A stretch of DNA of 6,249 bases, from contig JAQXEB010000163.1 in assembly GCA_029251065.1 (NCBI GenBank), positions 1-6,249 on the forward strand, in the 5' to 3' direction. This DNA is from Luminiphilus sp. GTDB taxonomy: Bacteria; Pseudomonadota; Gammaproteobacteria; Pseudomonadales; Halieaceae. The stretch's first letter is position 1, and every line of letters starts with the position of its first letter. The notes beneath the pieces are model-generated. The model saw nothing but the letters and a program-made list of their open reading frames with translations. It ran no database searches and had not been told where the DNA came from. A program made the position numbers and the translations under genes. Positions 1-6,249 of the stretch are shown here, piece by piece.

Positions 1-613
1 CAACGAAGACTTCGCCCGCCGCAATGGTAATGAGGGGTAATACCCAGATCAGCCCGATAAACAGCGGGATTATTCCAGCGATGACCAGTAGGCCGCTTAC
101 GAGCATCAAGCCGAAGTAGCGCCACCAATACTGTGTGATCGCCTTGCGCGATGTCTCTAGCGACTCCCAAACGCCCAAGCGTTTTTCAATGATGAGATAC
201 GGTGCAAACGAGTAGGCGATTGCTAGGTAAATGCCGGGCAGTATCAACAGTAATAAGCCGCCGACGATCAGTACCCCCATTAAGATGAACATAATCAGTA
301 GTGGGACAGCCATTGTGTAGGGTTCCCAAAGCGTACTGACGGGCGTATCACGGCCGGACGCCCGTCGTATGCCGAGAAGACCGAGGCCAACCCCCAAAGG
401 CATCATCAGCAGTGCAATGACCGCTTCCGCCACAACGGCTGTCACAGAGCCGTCGTCCGACGAGCCAAACACCCATTCGCGAGTCAATTCAATCACGACT
501 GATATCGCCATATAAGCGACAAACGCCATGAAATAACTCGCTTTAAAACCAACCTGCTTATCCTTCGCCGTTTTTAAGACATCACTAATACGCCACGCTA
601 CATTTGTGGACAT
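1..613 (-). CDS. Multi-pass inner-membrane protein of unknown function (partial, C-terminus beyond window)
   Basis: Reading the minus strand from the ATG at 613 gives an open frame of 204 residues with no stop before the window edge, so the C-terminus is missing. An AGGG Shine-Dalgarno (620-623) sits 6 bases before the ATG. The protein starts with a short polar stretch (about residues 1-22). Strongly hydrophobic segments follow near 23-42, 60-82, 103-125, 126-143 and 165-200, the last long enough for two helices, so I expect five or six membrane spans. A recognisable stretch is LPGIYLAIAYSFAPYLI (about 125-141), followed by a charged, amphipathic segment with IEKRLGVWESLETSRK. This resembles conserved proteobacterial membrane proteins of the DUF975 / glycerophosphodiester-phosphodiesterase-membrane-domain type, but I cannot assign a family firmly. 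No catalytic motif is visible and no function is proposed. It is divergent from the flavoprotein gene at 774. Confidence 0.85.
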   Translation of the reverse strand, partial: MSTNVAWRISDVLKTAKDKQVGFKASYFMAFVAYMAISVVIELTREWVFGSSDDGSVTAVVAEAVIALLMMPLGVGLGLLGIRRASGRDTPVSTLWEPYTMAVPLLIMFILMGVLIVGGLLLLILPGIYLAIAYSFAPYLIIEKRLGVWESLETSRKAITQYWWRYFGLMLVSGLLVIAGIIPLFIGLIWVLPLITIAAGEVFV

Positions 614-672
614 TGGTTTCCCTAGATTCTATGACTGTTAATTAAGCATGGTTCGCGGCTTGTTTAATTTCA

Positions 673-704
673 ACTTTTTTGCCCTTTTACTTTTTTGCCC
701 GTTT
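673..704. repeat. Two-copy 16-bp tandem repeat in divergent intergenic gap
   Basis: Two head-to-tail 16-bp units lie at 673-688 and 689-704. Both begin acttttttgccc and they differ at one position (tttt versus gttt at the end). The repeat sits in the 160-bp gap (614-773) between two divergent genes, beside an AT-rich stretch that also holds the 8-bp palindrome TTAATTAA (638-645). The T-runs recur about every 16 bases, so the repeat may be a protein-binding or bent-DNA element controlling one or both genes, or simply slippage. No strong sigma-70 promoter could be fixed in the gap; on the minus strand, TTGAAA (starting near 674) is a possible -35 with no good -10. Confidence 0.7.
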
Positions 705-773
705 AAGAGGTGCGCTGCCATCGACCGGCAGTGCTAGAGTGGGCGAGGAGACCACTGACACTCAAGCAAGCCT

Positions 774-1454
774 ATGAAATATGACTTTGATCCTGTGCCT
801 CTGTCTGCTCCTGACCCAATGGGTCTTGAAGAGATGCTGCTTCGAGCGACACAACACTATGAGTTTGTCTCGCGTCGTCGAACGGTTCGACACTTCTCTA
901 GCGAGTCTATTTCGCGGGATGTTATCCAAGCGTGTATTCTCACCGCAGGCTCAGCACCGTCAGGAGCTAATCATCAGCCTTGGCACTTTGTGTGTGTGAG
1001 CGATCCGCACATTAAGCAGCAGATCCGCTGGGCAGCAGAAGCTGAGGAGCGAGCGTTTTACGACGGGAAAGCCGGTGACCAATGGCTAGAAGACTTACAA
1101 GGGCTTGGCACTGACGCACAGAAGCCATTTTTAGAGACGGCGCCTTGGTTGATTGCGGTCTTTGCTGAGCGTTACAGTCTTAACCCGTCGGGCGCCAAAC
1201 AGAAAAACTATTACGTGCCTGAGTCGGTCGGCATTGCGACGGGCCTTTTAATCACGGCCTTGCACAATGTTGGTCTAGCAACTCTGACCCATACGCCCAA
1301 TCCCATGAAATTTTTGAGCACAATATTGGGTCGCCCCGCTAATGAGCGGCCTACGATGTTACTGGTGGTAGGCCATCCGGCGGAAGACGCGAAGGTCCCC
1401 AGAGCGGCCACTGTCAAAAAGCCGCTAGACCAAATTTCAACGTTTTTAGAGTAG
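774..1454 (+). CDS. Iodotyrosine deiodinase-like nitroreductase-fold flavoprotein (FMN)
   Basis: The 226-residue protein belongs to the nitroreductase superfamily and most resembles iodotyrosine deiodinase (IYD), the FMN enzyme that reductively removes halide from halotyrosines; bacterial homologues are known. The FMN-phosphate motif RRRTVR is at 34-39. It is followed by APSGANHQPW (61-70), the LTHTP segment near the flavin (171-175), GRPANE (186-191) and the C-terminal KKPLDQI (215-221). In IYD a Glu, Tyr and Lys in the active-site lid hold the amino-acid part of the substrate. Here E92, Y96 and K117 have the same spacing (4 and 21 residues), which separates the protein from general nitroreductases and from BluB. 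Length fits bacterial, anchor-free members. The ATG at 774 is the first start after an in-frame TGA (756-758). Its Shine-Dalgarno is weak, since the GAGGAG at 745-750 lies 23 bases away. The gene stands alone and converges on the gene ending at 1464. The true substrate is unknown; other phenols are possible. Confidence 0.88.
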   Translation: MKYDFDPVPLSAPDPMGLEEMLLRATQHYEFVSRRRTVRHFSSESISRDVIQACILTAGSAPSGANHQPWHFVCVSDPHIKQQIRWAAEAEERAFYDGKAGDQWLEDLQGLGTDAQKPFLETAPWLIAVFAERYSLNPSGAKQKNYYVPESVGIATGLLITALHNVGLATLTHTPNPMKFLSTILGRPANERPTMLLVVGHPAEDAKVPRAATVKKPLDQISTFLE

Positions 1455-1463
1455 TTGTCTGGA

Positions 1464-2030
1464 TCAGTTGTGTGTAGCCGCTTCAAGAAGTCTGCGCATT
1501 AGGGGCAGGTGTGCCCGGCCCATAAAGAGTTGACCGTCAATGACGCAGGTGGGTGCGTCAAATAAACCTGCGTCCTCCGCCTGCGTCTGCAAGACATCAA
1601 GGTCCGGTGAGGACTCGCGCAGGCTCATACCACAGTCAGCTACTGTTTTATCGAGCCATTCGACGTTATTGATGTCCTGCTGTACACGCCAATGGGCATC
1701 AAAGCACCGCAGGACAAATTCTGTTTGGTCCCCTTCAATACGGCTGAGCGTTATCAGCGCTTGATCTGTATCGACGTGGCGACGTTGGGGCGTGACGTCG
1801 ATCTCGCGCAGACCGGCGTAATGAACCTGGAGTTTAAGCTCAGATTCCGCTCGAGTTCTCTGGTGGGTATGCGTCACATTCTCATCGTCCACTCGTGTCG
1901 GAAGTGCGCGTTCTTGGCTTACAAAGGGCCGCCAGTCGATCGCCGCAGTGCAGTCTTGAGCAAGCTTAACCAGGGGGTCTAGTGCTAAGTAACAGTCCAG
2001 CGATTTGAAGTCGATGTAGGCGATAATCAT
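1464..2030 (-). CDS. DsbA-family / 2-hydroxychromene-2-carboxylate isomerase-like protein, divergent copy
   Basis: This 188-residue protein has the thioredoxin-like fold with helical insertion shared by 2-hydroxychromene-2-carboxylate isomerases (HCCA isomerases), kappa-class GSTs and DsbA proteins. The first strand IIAYIDFKS (2-10) ends at S10, the position of the glutathione-contacting Ser of HCCA isomerases and kappa GSTs. The usual Ser-Pro-Tyr is replaced by S-L-D, with Cys at 13. The cis-Pro loop is DAPTCVIDG (158-166), followed by LFMGRAHLP (168-176), the family's typical C-terminal signature. No CxxC pair is present, so disulfide oxidoreductase activity is unlikely, and no signal peptide is seen, so it should be cytosolic. 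The ATG at 2030 overlaps the upstream gene's TGA as ATGA. A GAGGTG ribosome site (2036-2041), 5 bases before the ATG, lies inside that upstream gene. Substrate unknown; the altered active-site turn could mean a changed or structural role. Confidence 0.82.
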   Translation of the reverse strand: MIIAYIDFKSLDCYLALDPLVKLAQDCTAAIDWRPFVSQERALPTRVDDENVTHTHQRTRAESELKLQVHYAGLREIDVTPQRRHVDTDQALITLSRIEGDQTEFVLRCFDAHWRVQQDINNVEWLDKTVADCGMSLRESSPDLDVLQTQAEDAGLFDAPTCVIDGQLFMGRAHLPLMRRLLEAATHN

Positions 2031-2704
2031 TCAAACACCTCATTGCCAACATCAGGGACTTGCCCTAACTTCCCTGACAACACCCATCTTATATATGGCA
2101 AATGTTCGCGTCCGAAAAAGACGCTGTTATCCAACACATAAGTTGGGACACCATACATTCCCGCCTCGAAACGATGATCGAGAATATGATCGTGCATTTG
2201 TTTACCGGCGCGGGTCACAAATGTTTGAAAGTCTGAGCTATCAACCCCGGCTTTCTTCAAGCAGTCTTTGATGACGTTAATGTCTTCTATGTCGAGTTCT
2301 CTGCGCCAAAACGGGGGGAAAACGGCCTCGAGGTAGGCGGGTATCCGATCTCGGAAGTGGAGATTCACAAATAGAATCCCCATGTTGGCCAAACTGGAGT
2401 CCCAGATTTTCTCAGTGCCTTTGAGTGTATAGCCTTGCAGTTCGGCATATCGGCGCGCATCCATGTAGGCGTAGCGAATGGCGTTCCAAATCTTGGGGCT
2501 ACGCCCACTCGATTCAACGACTTCGCCCTTTTCCTTGCGAGCCGAACCCAGGTAGCTCGGAATATCGAGCGTATAGGGCCGCCAATCAAATTGAAGTCCC
2601 AGTTCTCGTTCTAAGGCCAATGTGGGTTTGACGGAAACGAAGGCATAAGGACTTTTCACATCGAGATAGACAATGAGCGGACTATTACTTTTGAGTACAT
2701 CCAT
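2027..2704 (-). CDS. DsbA-family / 2-hydroxychromene-2-carboxylate isomerase-like protein
   Basis: This 225-residue cytosolic protein is the first gene of a two-gene minus-strand operon. The strand IVYLDVKSPY (11-20) carries the canonical Ser-Pro-Tyr of HCCA isomerases and kappa GSTs, with S18 as the expected glutathione-contacting residue. A helical insertion domain follows (about 60-175, with IWNAIRYAYMDARRYAE at 72-88). The fold closes with GVPTYVLDNSVFFGREHLP (185-203), which contains the cis-Pro (P187). There is no CxxC motif. HCCA isomerases act in naphthalene and related aromatic catabolism, and kappa GSTs conjugate or reduce with glutathione, but no aromatic-degradation genes are in view, so the substrate is unassigned. 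The ATG at 2704 follows AAGAGA about 8 bases upstream, a moderate ribosome site. The stop overlaps the next gene's start by 4 bases, so the two are translationally coupled and may form a hetero-oligomer. The gene is divergent from fadH across 103 bp. Confidence 0.87.
   Translation of the reverse strand: MDVLKSNSPLIVYLDVKSPYAFVSVKPTLALERELGLQFDWRPYTLDIPSYLGSARKEKGEVVESSGRSPKIWNAIRYAYMDARRYAELQGYTLKGTEKIWDSSLANMGILFVNLHFRDRIPAYLEAVFPPFWRRELDIEDINVIKDCLKKAGVDSSDFQTFVTRAGKQMHDHILDHRFEAGMYGVPTYVLDNSVFFGREHLPYIRWVLSGKLGQVPDVGNEVFE
2036..2041 (-). promoter_or_regulatory. Ribosome binding site inside the upstream gene (coupled pair)
   Basis: On the minus strand GAGGTG precedes the ATG at 2030 by 5 bases and lies within the last codons of the 2027-2704 gene. 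Together with the ATGA stop/start overlap it indicates reinitiation or coupled translation and supports the ATG at 2030 as the start. Confidence 0.7.
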
Positions 2705-2793
2705 GTTTGGGTCTCTTACGCTTTTGTCTTAGTTTGCCTGCCGGTCGCGACTATGCAAGTGCGCAGATCCTGATACTCTGGTGAGCTTAAATT

Positions 2794-4895
<2,102 letters not shown>

Positions 4896-4905
4896 GCCAC
4901 CGAGT

Positions 4906-4966
4906 CAATCGCCACTGCATCGTCATAACGATCGGAGAGAGCGATTGCCGTAACGGCTTCCGCCGT
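4906..4966. terminator. Nested inverted repeats in the fadH/GST convergent gap, possible atypical terminator
   Basis: The 78-bp gap (4896-4973) between two converging genes holds several inverted repeats. An outer 7-bp pair, CAATCGC (4906-4912) and GCGATTG (4941-4947), encloses an ATCGT/ACGAT hairpin with a 4-base loop (4919-4932). Next to it, ACGGC-ttcc-GCCGT (4953-4966) forms a 5-bp GC-rich stem. ACGGC can instead pair back with GCCGT at 4947-4951, though that leaves almost no loop. No T-run follows on either strand, so this is not a classical intrinsic terminator. A bidirectional or Rho-assisted stop is an inference from position. Confidence 0.35.
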
Positions 4967-4973
4967 ATGGGTG

Positions 4974-5630
4974 TTATAAGCTCGCGTATGGCTGGGTCGG
5001 GAAGGAAATATCGGCATCGCCTTCGAGCCACTGTGGGTATTTATTCATGACACCGAGAAACAGTGAGCTGTTGATAAACTCGTACAGCCAGTCGCTGACG
5101 CTTGGGTAGGGACGAGCGGACCACCACGGCGAATCGACGGAGGCAAATTGGCGAACGAACGGCGCAATGGCGACATCGATCGCGCTGAGCGATGCACCAG
5201 AAAGGTAGCGCCATTGTGAAAGCCGCATTTCAAGTTGAGCGAGAAACTGTTCGCCCTGTTGGCGGTACCAGCCTTCGTCGTGTTCTGGAAAGCGAACCGC
5301 GTATTTGTATCGGTCCAGCCAATACTTGAACTCGTTATCGCAGAGGTCCACCAATGAGTCGTCTCTGTCTGCGCTTTCCAGCCAGCCTGCAGGATCATTC
5401 TGAATGAGCGCCCACTTCATAATGTCTCGACTCTCGTCAATCACCTTCCCATTGGTCTGAATCAAGACGGGTACGGTGCCCTTTGAGGACGCCGCAAGCA
5501 TCGCCGCAGGTTTATCCTTCAAAATGACTTCGCGTAAGCGCACCTCGATACCTGTGTATGTGATGGTCATGCGCGCGCGCATCGCATAGGGACAGCGACG
5601 AAACGAATACAAAATAGGTCGGGTACTCAT
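4974..5630 (-). CDS. Cytosolic glutathione S-transferase
   Basis: This 218-residue protein has the two-domain GST layout. The thioredoxin-like N-terminal domain (about 4-80) begins LYSFRRCPYAMRAR (7-20), placing Cys13 where omega, beta and glutaredoxin-like GSTs have their catalytic Cys; the C-P-Y is glutaredoxin-2-like. KGTVPVL (50-56) provides the cis-Pro P54 that contacts the glutathione backbone, and DESRDIM (65-71) provides the E66-S67 pair that binds its gamma-glutamyl group. The all-helical C-terminal domain (about 90-205) contains the GST N-capping-box-like S-LSA-I-D (147-152). A Cys nucleophile favours thiol-transfer, reductase or deglutathionylation chemistry over classical conjugation. 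No signal peptide is seen. The ATG at 5630 has no recognisable Shine-Dalgarno and no better in-frame start upstream. The gene is divergent from the aminotransferase gene and convergent with fadH. Substrate unknown. Confidence 0.9.
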   Translation of the reverse strand: MSTRPILYSFRRCPYAMRARMTITYTGIEVRLREVILKDKPAAMLAASSKGTVPVLIQTNGKVIDESRDIMKWALIQNDPAGWLESADRDDSLVDLCDNEFKYWLDRYKYAVRFPEHDEGWYRQQGEQFLAQLEMRLSQWRYLSGASLSAIDVAIAPFVRQFASVDSPWWSARPYPSVSDWLYEFINSSLFLGVMNKYPQWLEGDADISFPTQPYASL

Positions 5631-5688
5631 ATGGGCAGTGTACGATCGGCGGGTGTTTTGACCAACTTGAATTACCTTTATTCAGCTA

Positions 5689-5716
5689 ACTGATGCGCAT
5701 TGGCCGTATCATCAGT
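5689..5716. promoter_or_regulatory. 28-bp inverted repeat, candidate operator in a divergent promoter region
   Basis: ACTGATG (5689-5695) and CATCAGT (5710-5716) are perfect 7-bp inverted arms around a 14-bp spacer. The left arm overlaps the perfect 8-bp palindrome ATGCGCAT (5693-5700). The element lies in the middle of the 127-bp gap (5631-5757) between the divergent GST and aminotransferase genes, where a dimeric regulator could act on both. Arm centres are about 21 bp apart, two helical turns. A possible plus-strand -35 TTGACC is at 5658-5663, without a convincing -10. Confidence 0.4.
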
Positions 5717-5757
5717 GTTGAGAAATGATCCTTGACTCAACGCGCTCGGAGTTCGCT

Positions 5758-6249
5758 ATGTCGTCTACCTTTCACCCTCCTGTGAGAACGCTGATGGGCC
5801 CCGGGCCGTCTGATGTGTCGCCCCGTGTGCTGGCGGCCTCTGCGCGCCCCACAATAGGTCACTTGGACCCGTTGTTTGTCGGCTTAATGGACGATGTTAA
5901 ACGGCTGCTTCAATACGCGTTCCAGACCGAAAATGAACTGACCATTCCCTTGTCAGCGCCTGGCTCTGCAGGCATGGAAGCTGCTTTTGTTAATCTCCTT
6001 GAATGCGGGGATAAAGTCATTGTGTGCCAAAACGGCGTGTTTGGAGGGCGCATGAAAGAAAACGTCGAGCGTTGCGGTGCAACGGCCATCATGGTCACAG
6101 ATCGATGGGGCGACCCGGTCGACCCAGAAAAGCTTGAAGCGGCAATCAACGCCCATCCAGATGCAAAAGTGGTTGCGTTTGTGCACGCTGAAACGTCTAC
6201 GGGCGTTCGAAGTGATGCGCAAACACTGTGTCGCTTAGCCAAATCGGCC
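5758..6249 (+). CDS. Class V aminotransferase, alanine/serine-glyoxylate aminotransferase type (partial, C-terminus beyond window)
   Basis: The frame is open for 164 residues from the ATG at 5758 to the window edge, somewhat under half of the family's usual 380-400. GGAG (5748-5751) lies 6 bases before the ATG. The protein is a fold-type I PLP enzyme close to alanine-glyoxylate and serine-pyruvate aminotransferases, which transfer an amino group to glyoxylate to give glycine. LMGPGPSDVSPRVL (12-25) matches the family's N-terminal signature, and the IGHLDPLF segment (33-40) replaces human IGSMSKDM. APGSAGMEAA (67-76) is the PLP-phosphate loop, NGVFGGR (92-98) follows, and HAETSTGV (143-150) is the conserved strand before the catalytic region. 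The PLP-binding Asp and catalytic Lys lie beyond the edge. It is divergent from the GST gene. Whether the substrate is alanine, serine, aspartate or a phosphonate cannot be settled from this half. Confidence 0.9.
   Translation, partial: MSSTFHPPVRTLMGPGPSDVSPRVLAASARPTIGHLDPLFVGLMDDVKRLLQYAFQTENELTIPLSAPGSAGMEAAFVNLLECGDKVIVCQNGVFGGRMKENVERCGATAIMVTDRWGDPVDPEKLEAAINAHPDAKVVAFVHAETSTGVRSDAQTLCRLAKSA

Noticed and set aside
774..1454. BluB (5,6-dimethylbenzimidazole synthase) or generic NfsB-type nitroreductase as the identity of the flavoprotein
   Set aside because: The lid segment with E92, Y96 and K117 and the C-terminal KKPLDQI match the iodotyrosine deiodinase branch better, and no cobalamin genes are nearby.
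1441..1475. Bidirectional terminator between the IYD-like gene and the DsbA-like operon
   Set aside because: Only 9 bp separate the stop codons and no stable hairpin with a T-run is visible.
1464..2704. Periplasmic DsbA disulfide oxidoreductases
   Set aside because: Neither protein has a signal peptide or a CxxC pair; the Ser-based site and the GVPT/DAPT plus FFGREHLP-type ending fit HCCA isomerase or kappa GST instead.
2744..2751. 8-bp palindrome GTCGCGAC in the fadH/DsbA-like divergent gap as an operator
   Set aside because: It does not extend beyond 8 bp and short GC palindromes are expected by chance; no FadR- or PsrA-type site was recognised there.
5910..6242. Minus-strand open frames opposite the right-edge aminotransferase
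   Set aside because: The plus strand is clearly the conserved class V aminotransferase, and the minus-strand translations are low-complexity without motifs.

Overview
The window looks like chromosomal DNA of a marine-type gammaproteobacterium, possibly of the OM60/Halieaceae kind. This placement is an inference from gene content, a roughly balanced base composition and a full-length FadH close to the enterobacterial enzyme; no rRNA or marker gene confirms it. It is densely coding, with seven protein genes on both strands and only short gaps. I see no RNA gene, mobile element, CRISPR array or phage feature.

Layout. The left edge (1-613, minus) is the N-terminal 204 residues of a multi-pass membrane protein running off the window. 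A 160-bp divergent gap with a 16-bp tandem repeat separates it from a nitroreductase-fold flavoprotein of the iodotyrosine deiodinase type (774-1454, plus). Convergent with that gene, after 9 bp, are two minus-strand genes for DsbA/2-hydroxychromene-2-carboxylate isomerase (GST-kappa-like) proteins (2027-2704 and 1464-2030). They are joined by an ATGA overlap and are clearly an operon. A 103-bp divergent gap leads to fadH, the NADPH-dependent 2,4-dienoyl-CoA reductase (2808-4895, plus, GTG start). A convergent gap with several inverted repeats precedes a cytosolic glutathione S-transferase (4974-5630, minus). A 127-bp divergent gap with a 28-bp inverted repeat follows. The right edge (5758-6249, plus) is the N-terminal 164 residues of a class V aminotransferase of the alanine/serine-glyoxylate type.

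How the genes fit together. FadH removes double bonds at even positions during beta-oxidation of unsaturated fatty acids. The two DsbA-like proteins and the GST belong to glutathione-linked families, and the deiodinase-like enzyme is an FMN reductive enzyme. The alternating strands argue against one operon, so the area is best read as a set of small redox and detoxification transcription units. The least ordinary items are the deiodinase-type gene with its substrate-binding triad intact and the coupled pair of divergent DsbA-like proteins. Neither is shown to be a new system by sequence alone.
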